64,000 nucleotides of DNA from Saccharomyces paradoxus (Eukaryota > Ascomycota > Saccharomycetes > Saccharomycetales > Saccharomycetaceae), in assembly GCF_002079055.1 (NCBI RefSeq), contig NC_047494.1:434001-498000 (forward strand), written 5' to 3'. The notes under the pieces were generated by a model. It was not told the DNA's origin. It saw only the letters and a list, made by a program, of their open reading frames with translations, and did no database searches. Position 1 is the first letter of the stretch, and every line of letters begins with the position of its first letter. Below are positions 49,564 through 60,781 of the stretch, in pieces. A program made the translations under genes and the position numbers.

Positions 49564-50496
49564 CTAGGATAGAGACACGAGTGCGTCGATTACGCCCTGC
49601 CTAGCTTCCGGTGAAGGAGGATCTACAGCAGCGAGGTAATGAGCGAATAAGAGCTTTCCAATGAGAGGCTCCTTCACGGTGCCCAATATCACGAATTCGT
49701 CCTTCTTCCTTGCGTAGTAAGATAAGTTCATAGAGCAGTCCTTATTCAGCTCAATGAAAAAATCATCATCTCGAGCCACAAGTCCCTTTACGCTCCTGAA
49801 ACAGTCATGCAATTCTTGGAAGCCAGCTTCCAGCCGGTCTTTGTCTTGAGACTGAGAATCTGGGTTCTTCAAAACGCTCTTTTTGGTGCCGTCCATCAAT
49901 AGCTTGAAGGAACCTGCTTTTATTGGAGTATTCTTGGACATTAGCCTGATTCCACTGTCTAAGAGGTTATTAATCAAGATGGGAGCCTTAGCAGGGTCAT
50001 TCAGAGCTGCGCGTAAATTATCTTGATGTGATTCTGCCGGTGATGGGGGCGCTGTAGTGTCAATGAACGCCTGAGACAAGAACTTTGAATCCAACACTTC
50101 GGAGACCAGGTGCTTGTCCTCAGCGGCCACATATATGCCTAGGCCATATGCCTTGAAAGTAATGGAGGAGACACAACGCACACCCTTACCGAGCAGCTCG
50201 TATTGGGTTGATAAGGGCCATTGTGGAGGGCCCATCTTCTTAGGGAATGCAGAGATGGACGGGTCGACTGCAACGCTAGTGGCATCCGCCTTCTTAATCT
50301 GCGAATCGTCATACCATTTCTTCGCAAATATAGAGGCCAGTGCTAATCCTGTCAACACGGGCACTACCTTGCTTCCCTTCTTGTTCACACGAGCATTGCC
50401 CGCTGTAGTAGAGTAGTGAGAATACCACTGAGGGGCCCTTCTTATGCCCACCTCTAGGCAGCTTCTTTTCACCAAAACCTTACTGACTAAACTCAT
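49564..50496 (-). CDS. AIM46: Aim46, mitochondrial chalcone isomerase-like protein
   Basis: Aim46 is the tandem paralogue of Aim18, a mitochondrial chalcone-isomerase-like protein. The ATG at 50496 (MSLVSKVLVKRSCLEVG) gives 310 residues, as in the reference. The open frame extends upstream only without a plausible start. Features in order are a basic presequence (KVLVKRSC...RRAPQWYSHYST), a hydrophobic segment (VVPVLTGLALASIFAKKW), GKGVRCVSSITFKAYGLGIYVAA, LLDSGIRLMSKNTPIKAGSF and EPLIGKLLFAHYLAA. The shared motif spacing with Aim18 supports origin by local duplication. The distance between the two genes is about 210 bp. Confidence 0.95.
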   Translation of the reverse strand: MSLVSKVLVKRSCLEVGIRRAPQWYSHYSTTAGNARVNKKGSKVVPVLTGLALASIFAKKWYDDSQIKKADATSVAVDPSISAFPKKMGPPQWPLSTQYELLGKGVRCVSSITFKAYGLGIYVAAEDKHLVSEVLDSKFLSQAFIDTTAPPSPAESHQDNLRAALNDPAKAPILINNLLDSGIRLMSKNTPIKAGSFKLLMDGTKKSVLKNPDSQSQDKDRLEAGFQELHDCFRSVKGLVARDDDFFIELNKDCSMNLSYYARKKDEFVILGTVKEPLIGKLLFAHYLAAVDPPSPEARQGVIDALVSLS

Positions 50497-50644
50497 GTTT
50501 TGATCTACCTGAGTTATGCTCTGGTAGATAACAATGCAACAAGGGGATGTACCTACACGCTGCTTTAATATCAACAAATCGGCCGCTGATTAGTAATAGG
50601 AGCACCATTGCGAGAACCGAGAAAGGGTCCATTATACGACCTAG

Positions 50645-50930
50645 TCATTCTATACGAAGTTCTTCCTGTTCAAGCACCTGTCTGATTAGTTCCTTTTGCT
50701 GGGACGCTGATGCTGGGCCAGGCTGCTGAAGAAGGTTCAACTTCGCCAATGTCTGCTTCTTAATGGTCTCGATTTGTTTTTCTGTTTTTTCCACTGAAAT
50801 AAGTGTTAGTAGTTAGTGCAAGCGCATGATTGGGGAAAGAGTGATGCGGTAACATACGTTGCAGCTGCATGCGATGTAGTACTGTGCTGCGCAACTTCTG
50901 GCGTTCTTCGGGAGTGAGTACCGGTACCAT
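50645..50930 (-). CDS. NBL1: Nbl1 (borealin N-terminal homologue), spliced
   Basis: Nbl1 is the small borealin-like subunit of the chromosomal passenger complex that links Bir1 and Sli15 as a helical bundle for Ipl1/Aurora targeting. The gene is too small and split to appear as one ORF. Exon 1 is 50858-50930 (73 nt, MVPVLTPEERQKLRSTVLHR then MQLQ). The intron is 50794-50857 (64 nt) and exon 2 is 50645-50793 (149 nt). The donor is GTATGT, the branch site is TACTAAC and the acceptor is TTTCAG. The joined product is 73 residues and ends KELIRQVLEQEELRIE. It is Lys/Glu/Gln-rich and helical throughout. Length agrees with the reference. It is divergent from RPN10. Confidence 0.92.
50794..50857 (-). 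other. NBL1 intron
   Basis: On the minus strand this 64-nt spliceosomal intron runs from GTATGT to CAG, with a perfect TACTAAC branch site a short distance before the acceptor. It interrupts codon 25 after its first base. It is among the shorter yeast introns. Confidence 0.9.
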
Positions 50931-51148
50931 CGTGACTGTGTTCAACAGCCGCTCTTTGCTGCTGTTATCGCCACTTGTTTACAATTGTATGCTCTTGAGG
51001 TTATATGATATTATAGCTGCCGGGTGATTTCCGCCAGGCGGGTTTTCGCCACCGGAATTTACAACTATAATACACAATTGTATCAGGCTTCTAGAGCGTG
51101 CAGAAAGGAGGGAGAAGTCAATAAATAGCTCAGCAGCAAGCGCACACA
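50931..51148 (+). promoter_or_regulatory. Divergent NBL1/RPN10 promoter with a proteasome-type element
   Basis: TTTTCGCCACC at 51043-51053 has the complement GGTGGCGAAAA, a variant of the Rpn4-bound PACE (GGTGGCAAA) found before most proteasome genes. It lies about 95 bp before the RPN10 ATG. No TATA box is evident. Confidence 0.6.
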
Positions 51149-51952
51149 ATGGTATTAGAAGCTACAGTGTTAGTGATTGATAATTCAGAGTACTCCCGCA
51201 ATGGGGACTTCCTTAGGACTAGGTTCGAAGCCCAGATCGATTCCGTAGAATTTATATTTCAAGCCAAGAGAAACAGCAATCCTGAGAATACAGTGGGACT
51301 TATCTCTGGTGCTGGCGCCAACCCCCGGGTGTTGTCTACGTTCACCGCGGAGTTTGGGAAGATCCTTGCTGGATTACACGATACGCAGATCGAGGGTAAG
51401 CTGCATATGGCCACTGCGTTGCAGATCGCCCAGCTGACCCTGAAGCATCGTCAGAATAAGGTCCAACACCAAAGAATCGTGGCGTTTGTGTGTAGCCCAA
51501 TAAGTGACCCTCGAGACGAATTGATCAGATTGGCCAAAACACTGAAAAAGAACAATGTTGCCGTGGATATTATCAATTTTGGCGAGATTGAACAAAATAC
51601 AGAGCTGTTAGATGAGTTTATTGCCGCAGTGAACAACCCTCAAGAGGAGACTAGTCATTTACTTACTGTGACGCCTGGCCCCAGACTGCTGTATGAGAAC
51701 ATCGCATCCTCACCCATAATTCTCGAAGAAGGTTCCTCCGGTATGGGCGCCTTTGGTGGGTCTGGCGGTGATTCCGATGCCAATGGCGCATTTATGGACT
51801 TCGGGGTAGACCCATCAATGGACCCTGAACTGGCAATGGCTTTGCGTCTATCTATGGAAGAAGAACAGCAAAGACAAGAAAGACTAAGACAACAGCAACA
51901 ACAAGACCAACCGGGACAACCTGAACAACCCGAACAACACCAAGACAAATAG
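51149..51952 (+). CDS. RPN10: Rpn10, ubiquitin receptor of the 26S proteasome
   Basis: Rpn10 is the lid-base hinge subunit of the 19S regulatory particle and one of its polyubiquitin receptors. The 267-residue ORF has an N-terminal VWA domain (about residues 5-190; VLVIDNSEYSRNGDF has the start of the metal-site-like motif). It has a single ubiquitin-interacting motif near residues 223-240 (PELAMALRLSMEEEQQRQ). The C-terminal tail is repetitive and rich in Gln/Pro/Glu (QPGQPEQPEQHQ), and the one-residue length difference from the reference probably falls there. A PACE-like site lies upstream. The 3' end faces PPX1. Confidence 0.96.
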   Translation: MVLEATVLVIDNSEYSRNGDFLRTRFEAQIDSVEFIFQAKRNSNPENTVGLISGAGANPRVLSTFTAEFGKILAGLHDTQIEGKLHMATALQIAQLTLKHRQNKVQHQRIVAFVCSPISDPRDELIRLAKTLKKNNVAVDIINFGEIEQNTELLDEFIAAVNNPQEETSHLLTVTPGPRLLYENIASSPIILEEGSSGMGAFGGSGGDSDANGAFMDFGVDPSMDPELAMALRLSMEEEQQRQERLRQQQQQDQPGQPEQPEQHQDK

Positions 51953-52016
51953 TAGTGTACAAAATTATCTATATAGGTCTTATATAAACCAAATAAAGCA
52001 TATATAACATCTCTCT

Positions 52017-54463
<2,447 letters not shown>

Positions 54464-56269
54464 ATGATACTAACGTTCGTACACTGTTTAGCCGTTATTA
54501 CGGGATTAGCCTTTGCAAAGTCATATCAGCAACAGCAGGCAGTTTTAGCGCCATCGCAGAATATACAATTAAGAGATATCCATATAGGGGATATAAATTT
54601 TATCCATACGACAGATACACATGGCTGGTTGGGGTCCCATCTGTCACAAGCTAACTATGATGCTGACTGGGGAGATTTCGTCGCATTTGTAGACATATTC
54701 AGGGAGAAAACTTCACAACTGTACAGGGACGTGATAGTCATTGATACTGGCGACAAAAGAGATGGTAATGGTTTGAGTGATGCTACTTGGCCTCCCGGCC
54801 TACGGAGCTCGAAGATATTCAACATGATGGACTATGATCTCTTGACTTTAGGAAATCATGAATTATATACAGCTGAAAGTGCCATACTAGAGTATAGAGG
54901 AACTTCTCAGTCCTCCAAATTCAAAGAAAAATACGTTTGCAGTAACGTGGAATTCATTGAAGATGACGGAAAGAGGGTGCCTTTCGGCAATAAATACGTC
55001 ACGTTTGAGACACCCATAACGAGGCAAAGAGTTCTGGCATTATCGTTTCTGTTTAGTTTCCAAAGAGCAAATAACAGAGCAATTGTAACCCCACCATTAG
55101 AAGAAATGACAGAGAAAAGCTGGTTCCAGGATATGGTCGAGACAAACAAAGAAGAGAATATTGATTTGATTATTGTCTTCGGTCATTTGCCTGCCACTGA
55201 CCCTACAGAGCGTGAAATGCACAAGATTCATGCTTTAATAAGGAAAGAATACCCAAACACCATTATACAATATTTTGGAGGGCATACTCATATTAGAGAT
55301 TTTGTACAACTAGACTCGAAGTCTACCTGTCTACAAAGTGGTCGATTTGCGGAAACTGTCGGGTTCTTGTCAATTAATATAACGAACTCTTTGGACGGCG
55401 ACGGACCTATTTTCTCAAGAAGGTATGTTGACTTTAATAAAGACGCTTTCAAATACCATTTAAGCAGAATAGGGCATGACGCGAATGTGCCAGCATCAAC
55501 GAAGAAAGGTAAAACCATTTCTCGTTTAGTACATGATCTGCGCCATGAACTGAACTTGAACGAAAAATTGGGGTATATTCCTCAGACCTACTACGTGTCA
55601 ACAAGGCCGTTAGACTCTGAAGAGAATCTTTATCATTTGATCACGCATAAGATTTTACCTAATTTAGTTCCTTCAAAGAACTATGAACCTTCGATGAGTC
55701 GCTTCATTTTGATTAACACTGGCTCTGTTAGGTACGATCTTTACAAAGGCCCATTCACAAAGGATACTGAATATATAGTTATGCCCTTCAATAATGATTG
55801 GCGCTTCATCACAGTCCCATTGGTCGTTGCCTCCAGGGTGGAAGGTTATTTAAACAAGGGCCCTGTCATTGCCTCATTAGGAGTACCATCATCTCATCAT
55901 AAGCAGCATTTTGGCGGTTTTCAGAAGTGTCCCTTAGTAAACAATCCAAACTTAAGCGACGGTTACACCACAGAAGACGACTTTGGATGTCACGGTGATG
56001 ACACACCTCACAATTCACAAAGGGAATATGATATCCCCAATGTGGTGCAATGTAAAGAGGTGAAAAATTTACAGGGAGGGGAAACTGATCCGTTGAGGAT
56101 GGTTCACGTCATCTTCTACTCATTTATGGAACTCGATATATTAAACGCTGTAAATTCTATTATAAATGATTTAGGATTACGTATGGAGAACTTGACTACC
56201 AATGACTGTTCCCACTATGGCGGTGATTCAACCAAAAAGTTATTACGAGATTACTTTTCTCAATTTTAG
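54464..56269 (+). CDS. Secretory-pathway metallophosphatase of the 5'-nucleotidase family (YHR202W)
   Basis: The 601-residue ORF begins with a signal peptide (MILTFVHCLAVITGLAFA). It carries the binuclear-metal phosphoesterase motifs in order: IHTTDTHGWLG (DxH), IDTGDKRDGNG (GDxxDG), LTLGNHELY (GNHE), VFGHLPATD and FGGHTHIRD (GHTH). This is the UshA/5'-nucleotidase-type metallophosphatase fold. The C-terminal domain of the family is present but diverged. The matching S. cerevisiae product is reported as vacuolar and poorly characterised; substrate cannot be read from sequence. Length is one residue short of the reference as I recall it. All predicted metal ligands are present, so it should be active. 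It converges on RPS4B with a 280-bp AT-rich gap. Confidence 0.88.
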   Translation: MILTFVHCLAVITGLAFAKSYQQQQAVLAPSQNIQLRDIHIGDINFIHTTDTHGWLGSHLSQANYDADWGDFVAFVDIFREKTSQLYRDVIVIDTGDKRDGNGLSDATWPPGLRSSKIFNMMDYDLLTLGNHELYTAESAILEYRGTSQSSKFKEKYVCSNVEFIEDDGKRVPFGNKYVTFETPITRQRVLALSFLFSFQRANNRAIVTPPLEEMTEKSWFQDMVETNKEENIDLIIVFGHLPATDPTEREMHKIHALIRKEYPNTIIQYFGGHTHIRDFVQLDSKSTCLQSGRFAETVGFLSINITNSLDGDGPIFSRRYVDFNKDAFKYHLSRIGHDANVPASTKKGKTISRLVHDLRHELNLNEKLGYIPQTYYVSTRPLDSEENLYHLITHKILPNLVPSKNYEPSMSRFILINTGSVRYDLYKGPFTKDTEYIVMPFNNDWRFITVPLVVASRVEGYLNKGPVIASLGVPSSHHKQHFGGFQKCPLVNNPNLSDGYTTEDDFGCHGDDTPHNSQREYDIPNVVQCKEVKNLQGGETDPLRMVHVIFYSFMELDILNAVNSIINDLGLRMENLTTNDCSHYGGDSTKKLLRDYFSQF

Positions 56270-56549
56270 AGAATTCAACCTGTTTTTTATTTATTTATGC
56301 ATATCATTTGAAAAGTTCATTTGCACCCGAAATTGCAGTCTTGTTCTCTCGTCTCTTTTGAGGCGCATTAGTTACACATTTTCATAAAAAAGAAGAATGA
56401 ATGTATGTATAATGCTTGTCACTTTTTTTTATAATTGATATATGTATATGTATATGTATATATATATACATACATATATATAGTTGATTTAGAATTTATT
56501 TATTTTAAACAAAAGACGAAGAAAGGGCAGATAACAATATCTAAAATGT
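56270..56549. other. Convergent YHR202W/RPS4B 3' region with AT palindrome
   Basis: The 280-bp gap between convergent genes contains an alternating AT/GT run at about 56438-56482 (TATGTATATGTATATG then TATATACATACATATATA). It can fold back on itself. It probably supplies the efficiency and positioning elements of both terminators, since TATATA and TATGTA-like motifs are yeast 3'-end signals on either strand. Confidence 0.6.
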
Positions 56550-57594
56550 TTACAAACCTTGTTGGGCTCTTCTTCTGTCACGTTCTTCAGCAATAGACAA
56601 CTTGATACCCTTACCCTTTGGCAAAGAAATGTAAGGCTTACCTTGTTCACCAATGACGAAGACATTGTTCAATCTAGTGACGAAAGTGTTGTCCAAGGAG
56701 TCCTTGATGTGAACTAAATCGAAACCACCATCGTGTCTTTCCTTGTGAACGATAGTACCGATACGACCCAAGTTACGACCACCAGTAACGTAAACTAACT
56801 TACCGGCATCGAACTTGATGAAATCAGTAATCTTACCAGAGGCCAAATCGATCTTAACAGTGTCATTGACCTTGATGTTTGGGTCTGGGTATCTGATAGT
56901 TCTACCATCGTGGGTAACAACGTATGGAACACCCTTCTTACCCAATTGGACCTTCTTAACCTTACCCAATTTGTAAGAAGCTTCTTCATCGGTAATACGG
57001 TGAACAGCGAATCTACCCTTGACGTCGTAGACCAATCTGAAGTTTTCGTTGGTGGCATCTAGAGTGATGACATCCATGAAACCAGCTGGGTAGGTGGTAT
57101 CGGTTCTAACCTTACCATCAACTTTGACGTGACGTTGCATCAAGATAGCCTTGACTTCACGACCGTTCAAAGCATACTTTAATCTGTTTCTTAGGAAGAC
57201 AATCAATGGCAAGGATTCACGCAATTTGTGTGGACCAGCAGATGGTCTTGGGGCGTAACAACCGGACAACTTGTCCAATAACCAATGGTGTGGAGCTGCT
57301 AATCTCTTTAGATGCTTCTTTCTGTATGAAAAATTGTATTAATAGTATTAAACGTAATGTTGTTAGTAAAATCATTCCGGAATGCTTATCAGTTACGTAA
57401 CAAGGATAAAGCTCCTATTTTCAAGACGGGTGAACACAACTCTCTTTATATTCTCTCTTTGGTCTGTATTATCATTATGGTGCAGTTCCTAATACCGATC
57501 ATGACGGGGTGCTCATCTTCAAAGAAAACTATTATCCTGTCCTGGCAACTCTTCATTTTCTCAACTATAAATTAACATACGGTCCTCTAGCCAT
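56550..57594 (-). CDS. RPS4B: 40S ribosomal protein S4, spliced
   Basis: This is ribosomal protein eS4 of the small subunit. Exon 1 is only 14 nt (57581-57594, ATGGCTAGAGGACC, encoding MARG plus two bases). Exon 2 is 56550-57321. The 259-nt intron has the donor GTATGT, branch site TACTAAC at 57362-57368 and acceptor CAG. The spliced product is 261 residues, beginning [18 protein letters not shown]. It has the S4-like RNA-binding region ([19 protein letters not shown]), the central eS4 domain and a KOW-type segment ([17 protein letters not shown]). Codon bias is extreme. RPS4A on chromosome X encodes the same protein in S. cerevisiae; I assign the B copy by synteny. The gene diverges from MNL1. 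Confidence 0.97.
57322..57580 (-). other. RPS4B intron
   Basis: This 259-nt intron follows a 14-nt first exon on the minus strand. The donor is GTATGT, and a perfect branch site TACTAAC lies at 57362-57368, about 40 nt before the CAG acceptor. The placement directly after the start codon region is typical of yeast ribosomal protein genes. No snoRNA is recognised inside it. Confidence 0.93.
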
Positions 57595-58387
57595 CTTTTC
57601 TCAATAGTGGTGTATCTATTGTTATACTTAGTCGACGAAATCTGAAAAGAGACAACTCTAGAAGTTAATAAATTACTATTACTTATTCAACCAACTAGTA
57701 AAATAAAGCAACTTCAAACACCTCCAAGTCCCAGAGAAGGAGGATACGATGCCATTGCGCTAACGAAACGGTACAGATCCTCCTCCATACAACCTATTGG
57801 TTTGGCAAATTCCAGACCAAGTGGAGCTCTCCCCCACCACCCTGGGCAGGTGACAAAACAAGCCCGGGCCTGGATTCCAGGCTGGATTGGTGAAGCCCAG
57901 CGAGGAATTCCGGAAACGCCAGCCCAGGGACAGTAAAGTCAGGCGGTGGGATGATCTCCTTGGACAGAGGAACTCTGCGCTACTAGACTAGCGCGAAGAA
58001 TCGAACAAGGAGATACTCCGCTGCAAAGAAGAAAAATGGCGCAACACAAAACATGTTTGGGTGAAATGTGTGGATGTATAGTTGTCTCGAAAATAATGAT
58101 TATGAGAGAATAACCACCAAAGAGGCTGAAGAGTAAACACAGTCCATTGTTGGATATACTAACCATCCTACCTCAGCATAGTTACACTATTAGTACATTT
58201 GTTATAGACTTATGGCCTCCGCTGTGTTTTGAAGACGGGTAACCACTTCTTAATGGCATGTTTCAGCGACTATTAAATAATAAGCAATAAAGCAGGACGC
58301 GTTTTTGATGAGATGTATGTTAATGGATCAAGAGTAACCATGTTAAGGTCGTATTTCCATGAATTGCTCAACGTTTGAGGAAATAGA
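57595..58387. promoter_or_regulatory. Divergent RPS4B/MNL1 intergenic region with a GC-rich structured block
   Basis: 793 bp separate the divergent starts. The block at about 57725-58015 is GC-rich (near 55-60% by my hand count of lines, far above its surroundings) and packed with inverted repeats. Examples are GGAGGAT (57739-57745) with ATCCTCC (57777-57783), and ATCTCCTTG (57954-57962) with CAAGGAGAT (58006-58014), which encloses GCGCTA (57977-57982) with TAGCGC (57989-57994). I recognise no named RNA in it. Rap1-type sites for RPS4B lie just to its right. Confidence 0.55.
58053..58077 (-). promoter_or_regulatory. Paired Rap1-type sites of RPS4B
   Basis: On the minus strand ACATCCACACATTT (complement of 58064-58077) and, directly following it, TCACCCAAACAT (complement of 58053-58064) both resemble the Rap1 consensus ACACCCATACATTT. 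Tandem Rap1 sites in this orientation are typical of ribosomal protein genes. They lie about 460-480 bp before the RPS4B ATG. Confidence 0.6.
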
Positions 58388-60781
58388 ATGGTTTGTTGCT
58401 TATGGGTGCTTCTAGTATTGCTTCTACAACTCGATCATGTAGCGAGCGAAGACAATGCGTACTCATTCACTGCTAAAGAACTTAAGGCTTACAAGCAAGA
58501 AGTGAGGGAGTTGTTTTATTTTGGCTTCGACAATTATTTAGAGCACGGGTATCCATATGATGAGGTGAGGCCCATTTCATGCGTTCCTAAGAAGAGAAAC
58601 TTTGAGAACCCCGATGATCAAGTCACTAATGATATATTAGGCAATTTCACAATTACTTTAATAGATTCGTTGACCACTATTGCTATATTGGAAGACCGAC
58701 CGCAGTTTTTGAAAGCCGTTCGACTTGTTGAAAGGACATTCCCCGGTGGCAGTTTCGATGTTGATTCCACAATACAAATCTTTGAAACTACTATACGTGT
58801 TATCGGATCACTACTTTCATCGCATCTTTATGCTACAGATCCCACAAAGACTGTGTATTTAGGGGACGAGTATGATGGTTCTCTGTTACGTCTCGCTCAG
58901 GATATGGCGGATAGGCTTTTACCGGCATATTTAACGTCTACTGGATTACCTATCCCACGAAGAAACATCAAACGGAAGTGGGATACCCCTGATTTTACAG
59001 ATTCATTGGGGACAGAAAATAATGTGGCTGCCATGGCGTCTCCCATGTTCGAATTCACTATTCTATCTTACCTGACAGGCGATCCCAAGTATGAAAAAGT
59101 GACCAGGTACGCGTTTGATAAAACATGGTCTCTTAGAACCGATTTAGATTTACTACCCATGTCTTTTCATCCCGAAAAACTGACACCATATACACCGATG
59201 ACTGGAATTGGTGCCTCCATCGACTCGTTTTTCGAATACGCTTTAAAGGGTGCCGTACTGTTTGATGATTCAGAATTAATGGAGGTTTGGAACGTGGCAT
59301 ACGAATCGTTGAAAACTAACTGTAAAAACGACTGGTTCTTCGCGAATATAATGGCTGACTCAGGACACTTGTTTGTCCCCTGGATTGATTCTTTGAGTGC
59401 GTTTTTCCCCGGTTTACAAGTGCTTGCTGGTGATTTGGATGATGCCATTGCGAACCATTTAATGTTTTTAAAGATATGGAACACTTTCGGTGGTATCCCT
59501 GAAAGGTGGAACTTTAGTCCTTCGGAGTTCCCCCCTCTATCTTCATTAGAAGGATCGGTACCGTTTTCTTTGAACACTATCCTTCCCTTAGAATGGTACC
59601 CATTAAGACCAGAATTTTTTGAATCAACCTATTTCTTATATAGAGCTACAAAAGACCCGTTTTACTTGAATATTGGTGTTCATTTGCTAAAAGATCTGAA
59701 GCAACGATTTAAATCCAACTGTGGATTTGCAGGTTTCCAAAATGTCATCACGGGCGAACTGCAAGATAGAATGGAGACGTATGTCTTGAGTGAAACTGTG
59801 AAATACTTGTATTTATTATTTGATGAAGAGAACGAATTACATAGCAGCGCGAGTAATGTAATTTTCAGTACGGAAGCTCATCCAATGTGGTTGTCCCAAG
59901 AAGTGAGATCCAAATACAAATGGAATGCTAAACTTAACGACTCCATCTACTCGTTACACTTGGATATTTGCCAGAAGAGAGATAGGGAACTACAAGCTGA
60001 AGGGAACACATTGGGTCAAAAAATCGTGGGTTTTGCGAAATCAATCTTTCAAAAAGGTACACCAAACGATGAGGCTGTTGGTCCAATTCTAGATTATGCC
60101 ATTAATACTGAACTCCCCGGCATATGCTCAATAAAGCCTCATCATGCAATGGATAACTACTCTTGGTACTCTCCAATGTTGAGCAATTTTGACAGATTAT
60201 TTGAGATTGACACCCGGTTCGCAGCCACACTAATTAAGCCTTCACACATGCACAACTATGGTCCGATTGAGCTAGAACCTGAATTTTATAGCAGGTGGTC
60301 TAATCCGCAGTTCAGCACATGCCAGATCACACCCACCACCGAAATTTTCGAACTGCTATTCGATCTTCCTGGATTGCATCAGTTGAATCCCTTAATCTCA
60401 GACAACAAAACTATCACATTCGAAACATTTGGAGGTAGATCAAGATTGAAGGTCGAAAAGATTCAAATCTACCAAATTGATTACTATGGAGACTTAATCA
60501 CCGCATCGACATTTCAAAACATCTCCCGCCGGGATACCTCCTCGAATGTATGCGATACTATGGCAAGCTTGTATTCTCCCACTTATCTTTACAGAGTGGT
60601 AGCAGTCAACGGACGGACAGTGCCTCACCATGGAAGGGTGCAAATCAAGAAACACAGTCCTATGCTTACTTCTAATGGTACAAGAGAGGAAGACGAAATC
60701 AGAATTGATGCCATCGGGATTAATGACCGCTCCCAACTCATGTTGGAATGCACACCCATCATCAACCTATTTATTGTATGA
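58388..60781 (+). CDS. MNL1: Mnl1/Htm1, ER alpha-1,2-mannosidase for glycoprotein degradation
   Basis: Mnl1 (Htm1, EDEM family) trims a mannose from N-glycans of misfolded ER glycoproteins to expose the alpha-1,6-mannose signal read by Yos9. It works in complex with protein disulfide isomerase. The 797-residue ORF has a signal peptide (MVCCLWVLLVLLLQLDHVAS) and a GH47 catalytic domain at about residues 35-510. That domain contains LTTIAILEDRPQFLKAVRLVE, FETTIRVIGSLLSSHLYA, YTPMTGIGASIDSFFEYALKGA and RPEFFESTYFLYRATKDPFY. The C-terminal domain, associated with Pdi1 binding, covers about residues 520-797. Several N-glycosylation sequons (NFT, NYS, NGT) are present. Length is within one residue of the reference, but substitutions are numerous, as for a moderately conserved lumenal protein. 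Confidence 0.95.
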   Translation: MVCCLWVLLVLLLQLDHVASEDNAYSFTAKELKAYKQEVRELFYFGFDNYLEHGYPYDEVRPISCVPKKRNFENPDDQVTNDILGNFTITLIDSLTTIAILEDRPQFLKAVRLVERTFPGGSFDVDSTIQIFETTIRVIGSLLSSHLYATDPTKTVYLGDEYDGSLLRLAQDMADRLLPAYLTSTGLPIPRRNIKRKWDTPDFTDSLGTENNVAAMASPMFEFTILSYLTGDPKYEKVTRYAFDKTWSLRTDLDLLPMSFHPEKLTPYTPMTGIGASIDSFFEYALKGAVLFDDSELMEVWNVAYESLKTNCKNDWFFANIMADSGHLFVPWIDSLSAFFPGLQVLAGDLDDAIANHLMFLKIWNTFGGIPERWNFSPSEFPPLSSLEGSVPFSLNTILPLEWYPLRPEFFESTYFLYRATKDPFYLNIGVHLLKDLKQRFKSNCGFAGFQNVITGELQDRMETYVLSETVKYLYLLFDEENELHSSASNVIFSTEAHPMWLSQEVRSKYKWNAKLNDSIYSLHLDICQKRDRELQAEGNTLGQKIVGFAKSIFQKGTPNDEAVGPILDYAINTELPGICSIKPHHAMDNYSWYSPMLSNFDRLFEIDTRFAATLIKPSHMHNYGPIELEPEFYSRWSNPQFSTCQITPTTEIFELLFDLPGLHQLNPLISDNKTITFETFGGRSRLKVEKIQIYQIDYYGDLITASTFQNISRRDTSSNVCDTMASLYSPTYLYRVVAVNGRTVPHHGRVQIKKHSPMLTSNGTREEDEIRIDAIGINDRSQLMLECTPIINLFIV

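Noticed and set aside
57739-57860. H/ACA snoRNA in the RPS4B/MNL1 gap
   Set aside because: The first hairpin and ATACAA are suggestive, but the second hairpin with an ACA three bases from the end could not be fitted.
57998-58006. B-box-like TTCGATTC on the minus strand within the structured block, considered as a tRNA or other Pol III gene
   Set aside because: The stem arrangement is not a tRNA cloverleaf, no matching A box at the right distance was found and no poly-T terminator follows.
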